From positions 38,554,733 through 38,618,732 of the forward strand of contig NC_092351.1 in the NCBI RefSeq assembly GCF_963676685.1: a stretch of 64,000 nucleotides of DNA. Direction: 5' to 3'. Under the pieces are notes generated by a model, which saw only the letters and a list, made by a program, of their open reading frames with translations, was not told the origin of the DNA and did not search any database. Numbering within the stretch: position 1 is the first letter of the stretch; each line of letters begins with the position of its first letter. The position numbers and the translations under genes are program-made. This stretch comes from Mytilus edulis (lineage: Eukaryota > Mollusca > Bivalvia > Mytilida > Mytilidae). This document shows positions 30,101-39,500 of the stretch, piece by piece.

Positions 30101-33100
30101 AACTGCAAGGAGGTTCTTACACAGAATAAGAATAAAAGCATGGCTGATTGACAAACTTCAATGATGCAGTACTACCATGAATATAATAAATAGTAGTTTA
30201 TTCACTAATTTATTGACATTACATGTACACTTGCTGTAACATAATTTTATTTATGTATTCAATCATTTAAAGTATAATGTACTATTCATTATTTTTCACA
30301 TGGACCCCCCACCCCCACCCACATCAACATGAGGAATCCTTTAAATGAGGGACTACCCTTAGTCAAGGGGTCACTCTTGTAAAAAATAAAATAGAAAAAT
30401 GTAGATTTATTAACTTAAAAATGGGAAATTCTGACATTATATTTGGAACAGCTTTTCTAAATGAAGAGTCCTATTATTTTGAATAATAAAGAAGATATAA
30501 GGCCAAGAACATATCAAAGTTCTTGGACATGTGTTGACCATATAATACCAGATAGATCATAAGATGTATAGTTCTTTGGGAAAAGTTTCTTCAAATAATA
30601 TGAATGTGTGCTCATTTGTACTTAAAAAGTGGTTTTTAATGTCCAAACATTGAGGGGTGATCCCTATGTGTTGTTCCCAACCTGATAAAGGTCCTTCTTT
30701 GTGTATAATTTTAAATTGGAAAAGTCAACAACTATTTAGTATCCTTACACATGAAAATAATTCCTGGTCTTACAGCTACATGTTCATATTTTCTGCTGAT
30801 ATAATAACTAGAATCATGCAAATAAACTTAAGAAAAAGGGATGTAAGTCCATCTTACAAATCATGCAAATATGACACTTTTTCTAGACTACAAAACAGCA
30901 CGCGCAAAATAGTTGTCGCAAAGAATTTAAACCTTTGAAATTGTTGTGGCGTGCTAAAACCCCCATGGGCATTTTCAAAAGTTGGCAGGTATGAATCAGC
31001 ATTCTGGTATGGTTTGTATGACTTCAACAAATTGCCTCCAACTGTAATGTAGGCAATTGAAAACAAAAACAATTTTAAAACGGTTGTGTTATTTCAAAAT
31101 GAAAGATAATTAAATTGACAAGAAGTTTGACAATTGCAGTCAGTTTTATTTTACCACCTATCATTTTGCAAGTTAGATTGTGAATGTAAGCAGATGTGAA
31201 GTAAATGTCAATAAGACAGCAACACATAACATAAAAAACCAAAAAAAGCACATTAATGCATACAACTTTTTGTATTATAAACATGACAACTTTGTATTAA
31301 CAGTTCATTGCTGATCATGTGGAGAGTAACTCTGTTCTCCATGAGGATAAAGAATGTCAAGCTTTGATCATGGAAGCATTAAAATACCATCTATTACCTG
31401 AACGTCGCTCATCATTCCAAAGTCCTAGAACTAAACCTAGAAAATCTACTGTCGGCATTATGTATGCTGTAGGTGGAATAGATTGTACAAAAGGTTGGTG
31501 AATTATTGATATCAAATATTCAGTGCACTATTAACTATATATATTCATATGCAGTATAAATATATGATTTATGGAGTAAAGATTGAATTCATGCATATCA
31601 CTACTTTTGAGAAAAAAGTAACCATACTGTATTGATCACAACGTACTATGTATCCTATCCATGAAATTTATCAATGACATATATACTCAGATATTCAAGT
31701 TACAAAATAATATGTATGTGTATAACCATACTTGGCAATATAATTACATTACTCGTACATGGTGCAAGAATCAATCTGCTCTAGAAATATCAATATAAAA
31801 TTGGAGTTATCTTCCTATGTCCATAATTGTAGTTTAGTTGATCCAACTTTCATGCTATGATGCTAAGTTTCAATTACCTTTCTAGATGACAACTGTTAAA
31901 ACTTTTCATAATTATACATGTATGATTGATTACGATTTAGTTTCAGATTTTTTTGCACTCTTAATATTAATCTCTTCCAATGCCTTCTTTTCTCTGCTTA
32001 GTTATAAACAACCTTAAGCCAACTATTTCATTCTCAATGGTTTGACGATGTTTTGATGTTGTTATTTGTTTATTTTTCAGGTGCAACTACAATTGAAAAA
32101 TATGATCTCAGAACCAATGCATGGACTCAGGTAGCCAATATGAATGGCAGAAGACTTCAGTTTGGTGTGGCTGTGATAGATGATAAATTGTACATAGTTG
32201 GAGGGAGGGATGGTCTCAAAACACTAAATACAGTCGAATGTTATAATCCTAAAAATAAATCCTGGTCACTGATGCCACCAATGTCAACTCACAGACATGG
32301 ACTAGGTATGGACAAAAAATTTGATTTAATTTTAGTTTAACAAATCAATTTCAAGAGAACTGTTCTTTAATTTTAAATCAAGAAACAATGTGATATTGCC
32401 AGGAGGACATGTTGTCCCATTTCTCCACTCCCTAATCCAAGGAAGCCCTTTTCACCCTTTTTAATTCTCACAAATGGTCCCTATTTCTGTAGTGTTTGGC
32501 ATCTACCCTCCTGATTCCCTATTCTCCCTCACCAATCCTTACCAATGTTCAATAATGTTATTTTTCGTTGCAAAATTTCAAAATCGAAAAAATGATAATA
32601 ACATTCCAACTAAAATAACAGACAGTGGAATATTTAAATACCTTTGATTGATATATAATTTGGGATTTTTCTCACCATCATGAAATAATTCAAAAGTGAA
32701 AGCATGTACTATTGTTACAAATTTAACATTCCAACACTGATTGATGTTTTTCCAGGTGTAGGTGTACTAGAGGGACCAATGTATGCTGTAGGAGGTCATG
32801 ATGGATGGTCCTACCTTAACACAGTAGAGAGATGGGATCCCCAGGCAAGACAATGGAGCTATGTAGCACCTATGTCTACATCCAGAAGTACTGTAGGAGT
32901 AGCTGTACTGTTTGGAAAGTAAGAAACAAATTGAAATCCAAATAAGTAGTGTTCGAAAATATGACATGTCATAAAACGTTGGGTCAGTTATCAACTGGGA
33001 TAGATCCATGTGTGTAAAAACAACAATGCAGTTTTCCATACGAACTCCTTTTACACCTAAAACTAGCCCACTTGTACTCTAAAGTTTCATAAAAAAACAC

Positions 33101-36100
33101 TAACTGGAATGGATAGTTCACATATACTAATTATCATTTATTTGTGTGCCTCCAAATCCTTAGAGTTTAAGCTTAATTTAAAGAAAAAAGTCTCTTCCTG
33201 AGTATATATTTTGACTGCTTTCCTACGATGTATACTAGTAATATTTCTCAGAAAAAAAGCATAGAGATTTTATCTTGAACCAGACAAAACATCTATGACT
33301 ATCAACTTTCTCCCCAGAAGATGCACTCTTTGTGAAACAGCTGTATTTACAAAGTGAAACATGAAAAAATATTTTACATAAGGGAGATAATTGTTTTTTT
33401 ACAAACAATAGGCATTTAAGTTGTCTCCCTTACATAATTTAGCCCAGGAATTAAATTAATATGTTTGGTTACTTTAAATGTAAATGAAAATACAAAATTG
33501 AACTAATATTCAATAGGAAGAATGTAGGTTGTATGACACGAAATGTTTTTCAACTTATTAATAAATTAGACCAGAAAATGCATTTCAATTTTGTCAATTT
33601 AAAGATAAAAAGTTAAAAAAAAAGTTTTGTATATAAGATACTGTAAATTCAGAAATTATTGCATGCATTTATTATTGCAATTTTGTTGTTTTAGACTAAA
33701 ATGCAATTTTAAATTTTTGCGATATTGAGAAAAATCCTGTTTAATTCATATAAAAAAAATTCTAAATACGAGATTAAATTATTGATATTATAACAAATGT
33801 TATAATAAAAACATGGCAATAATTTCTGAATTTATAGTAGTGTTATTTTGATATTATTGGGTTCACCATAATTGGAAACATATTCTTTTCTTTTTCAGAT
33901 TATATGCAGTAGGTGGTAGAGATGGCAGCTCTTGTCTAAAGACAGTTGAATGTTTTGATCCTCACACTAACAAATGGTTACCCTGTACATCTATGTCTAA
34001 GAGACGAGGTGGTGTGGGTGTGGCCACATGTGGTGGCTATCTGTATGCTGTAGGTGGACATGAAGCACCTGCCACCAACCCAACATGTAGTAGATTTGAA
34101 TGTGCAGAAAGGTAATAGACAATACTACATCTTGATGCAATTTATTGCCTCTTTTTAGCTCACCTGGCCTAAAAGGCCATGTGAGCTTTTCTCATCACTT
34201 GGCGTCCGTCGTCGTCGTTAACAATTTTTCAAAAATCTTCTCCTCTGAAACTACTGAATGGATTTGAATGAAACTTAAAATGATTGTTCCTTAGATTATC
34301 CTGCACAAAGTGTGTGCTTCGATTTTTGATCCGTCGAAAAACATGGCCGCCGTTACTTAAAATAGAACATAGGGGTCAAATGCAGTTTTTGGCTTATATC
34401 TCAAAAACGGAAGCATTTAGAGCAAATCTGACATGGGGTAAATATGTTCATTAGGTCAAGATCTATCAGCCCAGAAATTTTCAGATGAATCAAACAAACC
34501 ATTGTTGGGTTGCTGCCACTTAATTGGTAATTTTAAGGAAATTTTGCAGTTTTTGGTCATTATCTTGAATATTATTATAGATGAAGATAAACTGTAAACA
34601 GCAAAAATGATCAGCAAAGTAAGATCTACAAATAGGTTAATATGACCAAAATTGTCAATTGACCCCTTAAGGGGTATATGTCCTTTAATGACAATTTTTC
34701 ACAATTTGTTCATCATATTTGCTAACTTTAAAAAATCTTCTCCTCTGAAATTACTGAATGGATTTGGATGAAACTTAGCATGATAGTTCCTTAGATTATC
34801 CTGCACAAAGTGTGTGCTTTGATTTTTGATCCGTCAAAAAACATGGCCGCCCTTACTTTAAATAGAACATAGGGGTCAAATGCAGTTTTTGGCTTATATC
34901 TCAAAAACGAAAGCATTTAGAGCAAATCTGACATGGGGTAAAAATGTTCATTAGGTCAAGATCTATCAGCTCTAAGATTTTCAGACGAATCAAACAAACC
35001 ATTGTTGGGTTGCTGCCACTTAATTGGTAATTTTAAGGAAATTTTGCAGTTTTTGGTCATTATCTTGAATATCATTATAGATAAAGATAAACTGTAAACA
35101 GCAAAAATGATCAGCAAAGTAAGATCTACAAATAAGTTAAATATGACCAAAATTGTCAATTGACCCCTTAAGGGGTTATTGTCCTTTAATGACAATTTTT
35201 TCACAATTTGTTCATCATATTTGCTAACTTTAATTGGTGTATAGAATGGTGTATAGAATGATTGTAAGGTGTACATGTCTAGCTGACAGGTGTCATCTAA
35301 CCTTGACCTTATTTTCATAATTCAGTGGTCAAAGTTAACTTTTTTAGTTTTGGTCTATTTTTTTAATACTTTATGCATTAGGTCAACTATATTTGGTGTA
35401 TGAAAATATTTTATGATCTATATGTCGGTTACGCAGATTTTATTTGAACTTGACCTCATTTTCACAGTCCATTGCTAAGTTTTAAGTGTTTGTGTTTTGG
35501 TCTCATTTTCTTTATTTATAAACAGTAAGTCATATATATTTGTAATATTGAAGAATTGTTAGCTGTACATGTTTGCCTGGCATGGTTCAATATGTTCAAT
35601 AAGGCATTGTTTACCAGGTGAGCGATTCAGGCTCTTGAGAGCCTCTTGTTAAGGTAATGATATTACTGAACAACAGATGATGTGCAATGAAATCCTTGAA
35701 TAGCATTTTGTAAAAACAGCAGATTTTTAAATTCACAAACTTCTGTTGTGTGATTTGAGAATTTTTCTTGTAATACAATTGATTTTATTGTCATTATCAA
35801 ATAAAATAAAAAAATACAGCACATAAAAATTTATAAGATCAATTTCAATTCATTTGTAGATATTCATATTGTATGCAATGAAAAAACAAACATGTCAACA
35901 CACCATACAGCTTCTATTTTACTTTATACAAAAAAATAAGAAACTATTTGAGATTTTCAATCATTACCATGAAACAATATATACACTGTAAATACAGAAA
36001 TTATTGCGATGTTTTAGTATTGCAAAAAAATGTGACAGGTTTATAAATCGCAATAATTTAAACTCATATTTTGAAATTGTTCATAATTGTCTGAATGTTA

Positions 36101-36890
36101 TAAATTATTTTATATTTGAACAGATATGATCCCACATGTGACCAGTGGACAATGATATCCCCGATAAGTTCTCCACGAGATGCAGTAGGACTTTGTGTGC
36201 TAGGAGATAAGATATTTGCTGTTGGAGGTTACGATGGACAACAGTATTTACAGGATGTTGAATGTTATGACCCTGTCAATAACGAATGGGATAAGGTTAG
36301 ATCAATGATTATTCTTTAAATAGATTTGTAAAGTATTATGTGACACATTATTTGCATTTAAGCCTTAGAAGTGGGACATCCACCATAAAATTTAGAATTC
36401 TTTATACATGTGATTTTTACTTGAATCCTGGACATCTAAAATAAAAAAAGAAATAAAACGATTATTGATTGAATATATACAAAATTCATATTATAAAAAT
36501 AAATTAGAAGGTGTGGTATGATTGCCAATGAATCAGCTCCCCACCAGAAACCAAATATATATAGATATATTTGTAAGGCCTTGGTAAAGATCAGTGAATA
36601 ACTTAATTTGACATCATACTAGTGCAGGTTAATTAATTACTTCTTTAAATAAAGTGCACTTTAAGATGAAAACCATTTAAAAATAAGTGTCAGGGAATTT
36701 TTTTTACTGTAGAACACATGAAAAGTTATCAAAAGCATAAAAATTCAAGATATACTCTCTTTTAATATTTCAACATTCAAATTAAGGACACAGAATTTGA
36801 ATTAAATATATATTATTTTCTATTTTTCAGATGGCCCCACTATGTACAGGACGAGCAGGTGCTTGTGTTGTCCATGTCCCTCACAGATGA
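3043..36890 (+). CDS. Kelch-like gene, KLHL1/4/5 group (ten coding exons, 613 aa)
   Basis: Spliced from exons 3043-3128, 12253-12575, 26471-26667, 29299-29511, 31304-31493, 32081-32305, 32756-32918, 33899-34111, 36124-36295 and 36831-36890. Every junction is GT/AG, phases match, and the total is 1842 bases, which gives 613 residues. The N-terminus is short and basic (1-55). A BTB domain follows at about 58-170 ([16 protein letters not shown]), then a BACK domain at about 175-280 ([14 protein letters not shown]), a linker containing [10 protein letters not shown], and six Kelch repeats at about 320-613, each with the paired-Gly YAVGG-type core. In this family BTB-BACK binds Cullin-3 and the Kelch propeller binds the ubiquitylation substrate or actin. 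The linker and Kelch repeats place it in the KLHL1/4/5 group, closest by eye to KLHL5. The start is supported by an upstream in-frame TAG at 3025. Alternative first exons cannot be excluded. Confidence 0.93.
8721..8813. repeat. Short tandem array, ~27-bp period, four units
   Basis: The core TTACAAAATTGTAA recurs at 8721, 8747, 8774 and (one base shorter) 8801, with spacers of the form acaattcctta. It lies in KLHL intron 1. Confidence 0.85.
8973..9177 (+). other. Possible alternative or relic exon in KLHL intron 1
   Basis: This patch is clearly more GC-rich than its surroundings. It follows an AG at 8971-8972 and is in frame with exon 1 (AG + C). It stays open through an ATG at 8998 to a TAA at 9148-9150, with a balanced Ser/His/Asp/Thr composition. 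A strong donor-like AG|GTAAGG sits at 9177/9178, beyond the stop. As a cassette exon it would therefore truncate the protein. As part of an alternative 5' untranslated exon it could be benign. The pyrimidine tract before the AG is weak. I do not recognise the peptide. Confidence 0.25.
9190..11020. other. KLHL intron 1, unremarkable stretch
   Basis: AT-rich intronic sequence. I see no exon, structured repeat or mobile-element end here beyond short homopolymer runs. Confidence 0.5.
11024..11305. repeat. Degenerate GGGTCATTCTGG minisatellite
   Basis: About ten imperfect copies of a GGTCATTCTGG core, most followed by variants of ttattagttaccaa. Spacing runs from about 27 to 40 bases and the copies have drifted. 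It lies in KLHL intron 1. Confidence 0.8.
11977..12181. mobile_element. MITE with ACTGTGGATTCATT termini, next to exon 2
   Basis: The left end reads ACTGTGGATTCATT at about 11979. The right end reads AATGAATCCACAAGT at about 12166-12180, its inverted complement with one extra base. The length of about 205 bp and flanking TA fit a Tc1/mariner-type MITE (inference). It ends only ~72 bases before the exon 2 acceptor, so the intron's branch-point region lies in or next to inserted DNA. Confidence 0.65.
12253..12575 (+). CDS. KLHL exon 2 (most of the BTB domain, residues 29-137)
   Basis: The acceptor is ttgtgattgcAG at 12252 and the donor is ACAG|GTAACT after 12575. The exon encodes [11 protein letters not shown], the conserved lead-in to BTB, then [20 protein letters not shown] and [12 protein letters not shown], which are hallmark BTB segments of the KLHL1/4/5 group. 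Met46 is an internal candidate start if exon 1 is skipped. Confidence 0.95.
12595..12800. mobile_element. Degenerate copy of the TTCAGAAATTATTGC MITE
   Basis: The ends contain ttcagaaatttattg near 12632 and caatcatttctgaatt near 12776. These match the termini of the better-preserved MITE at 33639-33839 with indels. Confidence 0.45.
12800..14150. other. KLHL intron 2, unremarkable stretch
   Basis: AT-rich intronic DNA. The ORFs here (for example 13377-13649) have no recognisable domain and a composition like the non-coding background. Confidence 0.5.
14152..16434. mobile_element. Composite inverted-repeat element with a gag-like ORF inside
   Basis: The left end reads aaaggagtaggttcagtaag (about 14154). 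The right end, read in reverse, is aaaggagtaggtccagtaag (ending about 16434). The match continues imperfectly for ~34 bases. Two inner blocks are also shared in inverted orientation: tggccgcat..gttcatcct (14397-14418 with 16176-16198) and gtcaccaggctagtttgga (14574-14592 with 16138-16156). The DNA between the terminal and inner blocks is diverged, so the arms look like two divergent relatives facing each other. A common bivalve-type repeat (about 14420-14560) interrupts the left arm. The enclosed segment (14593-16137) carries the gag-like ORF on the minus strand. No target duplication was found. Confidence 0.65.
15274..16158 (-). pseudogene. Gag-like protein fragment: half zinc knuckle, coiled coil, Q-rich tail
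   Basis: The 294-residue ORF opens at an ATG inside the inverted repeat. Its first residues include [11 protein letters not shown], the second half of a CCHC knuckle (C-x4-H-x4-C). The first cysteine of the expected C-x2-C pair is a serine, and the true upstream protein ends at the repeat boundary. Lys/Arg-rich residues follow, then a long predicted coiled coil (about 70-245), a Gln-rich run and a C-terminal [10 protein letters not shown] of RNA-binding flavour. This looks like the C-terminal part of a retroelement gag or nucleocapsid protein truncated at its 5' side. Downstream on its own strand a purine-rich tract (about 15231-15241) precedes TGTAACCG, which could be an LTR start, but no second LTR was found. 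Family uncertain. Confidence 0.5.
16440..17385. other. KLHL intron 2, unremarkable stretch
   Basis: AT-rich sequence with no exon or clear element ends that I can support. Confidence 0.45.
17389..17790 (+). repeat. Dispersed bivalve repeat ('ggtgtgattgccaatgag' family), long copy
   Basis: Contains the diagnostic blocks gattgccaatgagac, agagaccaaatgacacag, gagcaaagcccgtaccac and gagtggtgtaacagtaca in order. I recognise these as a very common mussel interspersed repeat. Other copies or fragments here are at 36505-36545, 46076-46335 and 54213-54275. Confidence 0.7.
17800..19570. other. KLHL intron 2, unremarkable stretch
   Basis: No supported gene or element. Short ORFs in both directions lack domain features. 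Confidence 0.45.
19574..19705. repeat. Interspersed repeat 'gcagtggcggatccag' with G-runs
   Basis: Starts gcagtggcggatccag and holds three G7-type runs separated by ttccaac motifs, plus cattcaaatgcattgatcag. I recognise this as a widespread animal/mollusc dispersed repeat. Its class is not established here. Confidence 0.6.
20080..20240. repeat. Repeat with recurring 'tatagtccgc' motif
   Basis: The motif (g)tatagtccgc occurs twice (about 20110 and 20167), with a related attgtccgc at about 20096. The block is GC-rich relative to its flanks. It is likely a fragment of a dispersed element, class unknown. Confidence 0.4.
23631..23932. mobile_element. Non-autonomous element with ATGCCCCAC / GTGGGGCAT inverted ends
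   Basis: The inverted repeats ATGCCCCAC (23661-23669) and GTGGGGCAT (23919-23927) bracket a ~250-bp body. The body includes a gacggacgga microsatellite run near 23855-23885. I recognise this as an abundant bivalve repeat family. Intron 2 of the KLHL gene. Confidence 0.7.
23998..24370. mobile_element. Short diverged copy of the TATACGACCGCA element
   Basis: The left end (tatatacgactgc) and right end (ctctgtggttgtat...agctgtgctc) match the ends of the full element at 42396-44375. The middle holds one unit of its ~160-bp repeat (aggaaggttgggattgatttt) and then jumps to the conserved right flank (gccccaac..ttcagggg). Confidence 0.65.
24562..24698. repeat. Long imperfect hairpin, ~64-bp arms
   Basis: The left arm (24562-24625) and right arm (24634-24698) are inverted complements with few mismatches, around an 8-base centre (gcaaggta). 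They share acaatattaggtcaatgtca at the base and ctggggaagg at the tip. It could be a fold-back MITE. Confidence 0.85.
25098..25127. repeat. Perfect 12-bp hairpin CGACCTTGACTG
   Basis: CGACCTTGACTG, a six-base loop (gctata), then CAGTCAAGGTCG. The same agttttttacgaccttgact block recurs inverted at about 29672-29691, so this is the end of a dispersed repeat, not a terminator. Confidence 0.7.
26205..26405 (+). repeat. Dispersed bivalve repeat ending 'cattggcactcataccaca'
   Basis: Contains gtttgaatggttttacac, ggggccctttatagcttgct, tgttgaagaccgtattttga and cattggcactcataccacat, a family I recognise as abundant in mussels. An inverted copy lies at 41610-41780. It ends ~65 bases before the exon 3 acceptor. 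Confidence 0.7.
26471..26667 (+). CDS. KLHL exon 3 (end of BTB, start of BACK, residues 137-202)
   Basis: The acceptor is tgtcctccAG at 26470, and the donor is ATG|GTAAAT after 26667 (phase 0). It encodes [20 protein letters not shown] and [13 protein letters not shown], diagnostic of the BTB 3-box/BACK junction in Kelch-like proteins. Confidence 0.95.
27261..27402. repeat. Two-copy tandem duplication, 70-bp period
   Basis: The block starting agaactttgtgtctg at 27261 is repeated as agaagtttgtgtctg at 27331. Both share agtctttgtcttt and ctttgtgacacata. It lies in KLHL intron 3, which is otherwise featureless. Confidence 0.75.
29299..29511 (+). CDS. KLHL exon 4 (BACK domain, residues 203-273)
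   Basis: 71 codons in phase 0/0, between acceptor ttatttccAG (29298) and donor CAG|GTATGC. It encodes [20 protein letters not shown] and [11 protein letters not shown], typical BACK-domain helices. Confidence 0.95.
29771..30993. mobile_element. 1.22-kb DNA element with CATACCTGCCAACTTT inverted ends and 7-bp TSD
   Basis: The left end is CATACCTGCCAACTTT and the right end AAAAGTTGGCAGGTATG is its inverse. The perfect direct repeat AATCAGC sits immediately outside both ends (29764-29770 and 30994-31000). Inside, the left third repeats acacgattt-type motifs. No transposase coding is visible, so it is non-autonomous. A 7-bp target duplication is not decisive for a superfamily. It sits in KLHL intron 4, between exons 4 and 5. 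Confidence 0.85.
31304..31493 (+). CDS. KLHL exon 5 (end of BACK, linker, first Kelch strand; residues 274-337)
   Basis: The acceptor is ttgtattaacAG (31303) and the donor is AAAG|GTTGGT. It encodes [11 protein letters not shown] and [12 protein letters not shown], a linker strongly typical of KLHL1/4/5 proteins, then [12 protein letters not shown] opening Kelch repeat 1. Confidence 0.95.
32081..32305 (+). CDS. KLHL exon 6 (Kelch repeats 1-2, residues 337-412)
   Basis: The acceptor is tttatttttcAG (32080) and the donor is CTAG|GTATGG. It encodes [41 protein letters not shown] and MSTHRHGLG, near-invariant in this group. Confidence 0.96.
32756..32918 (+). CDS. KLHL exon 7 (Kelch repeat 3, residues 412-466)
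   Basis: The acceptor is gtttttccAG (32755) and the donor is GGAAA|GTAAGA. It encodes [26 protein letters not shown] and [13 protein letters not shown]. Confidence 0.96.
33639..33839. mobile_element. ~200-bp palindromic MITE, TA-flanked
   Basis: The termini TACTGTAAATTCAGAAATTA and its inverse TAATTTCTGAATTTATAGTA are followed inward by ttgc/gcaa. The whole element is near-palindromic. TA at each edge fits a Tc1/mariner-type MITE. Partial relatives lie at 12595-12800 and 35990-36060. KLHL intron 7, 60 bases before exon 8. Confidence 0.75.
33899..34111 (+). CDS. KLHL exon 8 (Kelch repeats 4-5, residues 466-537)
   Basis: The acceptor is ctttttcAG (33898) and the donor is GAAAG|GTAATA. It encodes [36 protein letters not shown] and [19 protein letters not shown]. 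The APA-N insertion in repeat 5 is a group signature. Confidence 0.96.
34153..35650 (+). mobile_element. Helentron-like non-autonomous element, with a 500-bp internal duplication
   Basis: It begins AGCTCACCTGGCC..GGCC-TGTGAGCT (hairpin). The end carries the inverse CCAGGTGAGC (35613-35622) followed by a short hairpin, AGGCTCT-TG-AGAGCCT, and cttg|tt. Subterminal inverted repeats plus a 3' hairpin and T-rich insertion points are known Helentron/HINE features, so the class is an inference. Two direct repeats of ~500 bp lie inside: cttctcctctgaaa recurs at 34237 and 34737, and gctaacttta ends both units. No Rep/helicase coding is present. KLHL intron 8. Confidence 0.65.
36124..36295 (+). CDS. 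KLHL exon 9 (Kelch repeats 5-6, residues 537-594)
   Basis: The acceptor is atttgaacAG (36123) and the donor is GATAAG|GTTAGA (phase 0). It encodes [25 protein letters not shown] and [19 protein letters not shown]. Confidence 0.95.
36831..36890 (+). CDS. KLHL exon 10 (C-terminus and stop)
   Basis: The acceptor is tctatttttcAG (36830). It encodes [19 protein letters not shown] and ends in TGA at 36888-36890. GRAGACVV is the conserved final blade strand of KLHL1/4/5 proteins, so the protein end is intact. Confidence 0.95.
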   Translation: MAPLCTGRAGACVVHVPHR

Positions 36891-39500
36891 CTAGAGCGGA
36901 AATGGTCATTATCTTCACTCAAGAAGTGGCCATCAGGATTTTTTAAAGGACGAAAACACAAATCTCATAACAGATTAAAAGAGACAGATGCTATATGAAG
37001 GAACTTGTCTTGGTATAAAACTGTCACCATGGTCAGTCTAAAGGTTACACATCCAAATAGACCAAGAAAACATTGTTTGTAAACATGGATGAAGACAGAT
37101 CTGGCAAATTTACCTCCTGTTGTTTATTTACCAATTATTTTGCCAATTACGACTTACATATAGAAGGGCATTCTATTTATAGTCATTATAAATTACCAAC
37201 ACATATCCTCTTACTAAGTTTTAGTTTGGTATGATTGTTCAGTTACAAGTAGTAACAAATTATAAACTAGTAATTGATTTGGGACTAATGTACATTCTAT
37301 GTTAATTAAATATAAAATACCAAACCTGATACACGTTTCTAGAGTTATCTCCCTTGGGGAAATGATAGAAACCTGAGATTTTTTTTCCAAGTGTTATTTG
37401 ATATTAAATGCTATGTCAAACATTTGACTATATTTAGTTTTATACAAAACTTATTTTATCCTGTTTAAATCAGTTGTCCTTTTTACAACAAAAAATCATG
37501 AATAATACAGTATAACTTACAATTCTAGTAGTAAAAAGTTTCATGTAAAGGGTTACAATTAATTACTACCTTTAAAGGGCATGTTCTTACAGTATTATAT
37601 TTCTAATGACATAGTTATTTTATGATTATAGTATCAATGCAAATGTTATTGTGCAATCTTTTTTTTATTATATAAGTGCTATATTTTGTTTAGTGTGTGT
37701 GATAGAAAGTAGTTGTTTTAAAGGTAATAATGAAATATAATCAAATAAGTTTTGGTGTTTTCACAGTGCCTTTTGAAATAATGGTGCCTTTCATAGAAAT
37801 TTATACATTAGACAAGAGTTTAACTAACTCACAACATTGTCGGGACCAAAGTCTGATTTATTGTTATAAAAAGTTTTTTCATGGTAGAAACTTGACTTTT
37901 TGTATGTTTTGTTGTTGATATTCATGTTTTCATTATGTGTATTATGAACTAATTATAAGTTTCATCATCTTAGTTCAATAGTGGTTGTACATAGTCCAAG
38001 TCGGACATTTAAAGTTCCTCCAGTGAATATTTACTTGTAATATTGAAGTTACAGAAGATTAAGCTTACATTTTGATGCTGACTGAAATAATATTGATCGC
38101 AACTTATTTGAATTTTATTCGAAATTTATCACTTTAAAAATCAAGTCCTTGCTACCAAAATTATTTTCATCTTAATACTTAAAATTTAATAAGAGTAAAG
38201 AGAATTTTGTTTCAAAATTTTTAAAGTAATAAATAAATATGTTTATATTGGTGCTATTTGATATTTATCTTCCATTCGCTCAAATTCTATTTATCATATC
38301 ATTCAACATCGAAGGTTTAAAAATATCCAGTTACCAAAACTGTGTGTATTTAGATAAATTAGCGTTAGATTTCTTTATATGAAGTAGTTTAATGATCATA
38401 TAAAAATTATTTCCACAAATTGAAAGTAGTAGTTATAATTTGTTTTTTGGTATTTTTTGTAGGATATTTTTATTTGGTATACTTAGGATCCTGTTTTTGC
38501 CTAATTGTTTCTCCACAAAAAAATATAAATTTGCAATACCAGCTTATTAATTATATGATAATAACTTTTCTAGTAAAAAAAAATATATCAGTTTTAAGTA
38601 ATTTTAGAGAAATTTTCAAAAATCATAAAAATGCTAATATGGTCAATACCAACAAAATTAAGGGTCATCACATTCTTGTTTTACAAACATGATTTAGTCA
38701 ATAATTCTATTGGTCAGTATAAAGATATGACAATAGTATTATGATTAGGAAAGTTTGGGATCACTTTGTAAGACCGATAAAAAATGTAAAATCCTTTATT
38801 TGCATCAAATTTTTAACAATTTTCAAACAATTGTAAATTTGAATCAATCACAAAGTGAAACAACAATTCAAAGTTAACATATTCATAAATGTATGAACCT
38901 TTTACATTTATCAAATTCATTAAAATATTCAACCGAAAATATTTAAAAAATGAAAAATCTCAAAATAATTAGGCCACATATATAGGCATTTTATCCTTGG
39001 CATTTCAATCTACATTGATTTATTTTTATATGATTTTAATTTCATTTTGGAATGAATAGAATGTAGGTGCATTTGTAGTTAGAGTGTTAAGCTAATCCAA
39101 AAATCACTTCCATTATCAAATCGTCTTCCTCTACAATTACAAGTATGTAAAAAATGTAAATAAGGAATAAATTATTTTTATATCATAATCAATAAATATC
39201 ATACTTAAGATAAATATTTTCAAATGCATGGTTAGGATAGATTTCATATGATAGTTAGTATAAGTGTTTGCTTATATAAAAGTGAAATCACAGTGCTAAA
39301 AGTGCTACATGTCAAAATTGTCTCATGTGTTCAACTCAGTCTCTGTCTTTCTGTTCAGATATTACAAGGGGAAGTAATCACATATTTTCATTCTAGTTGT
39401 ACATTTTCATAAAATATCTGTTTTCCTATTGTTTTATCGGCTGTATATTCTTTTGTCAAATTTTTATTAAAAAAAATGGAAAATATTCCAATAAAGGTTT
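36891..39500 (+). other. Probable KLHL 3' untranslated region
   Basis: AT-rich sequence with no competing coding signal. Candidate AATAAA signals occur near 38228, 39173 and 39490. The last is the most isolated, but I cannot decide which is used. Confidence 0.4.

Noticed and set aside
34956..35318. 120-codon minus-strand ORF
   Set aside because: It lies wholly within the Helentron-like repeat and has no domain. It is a by-product of the duplicated element.
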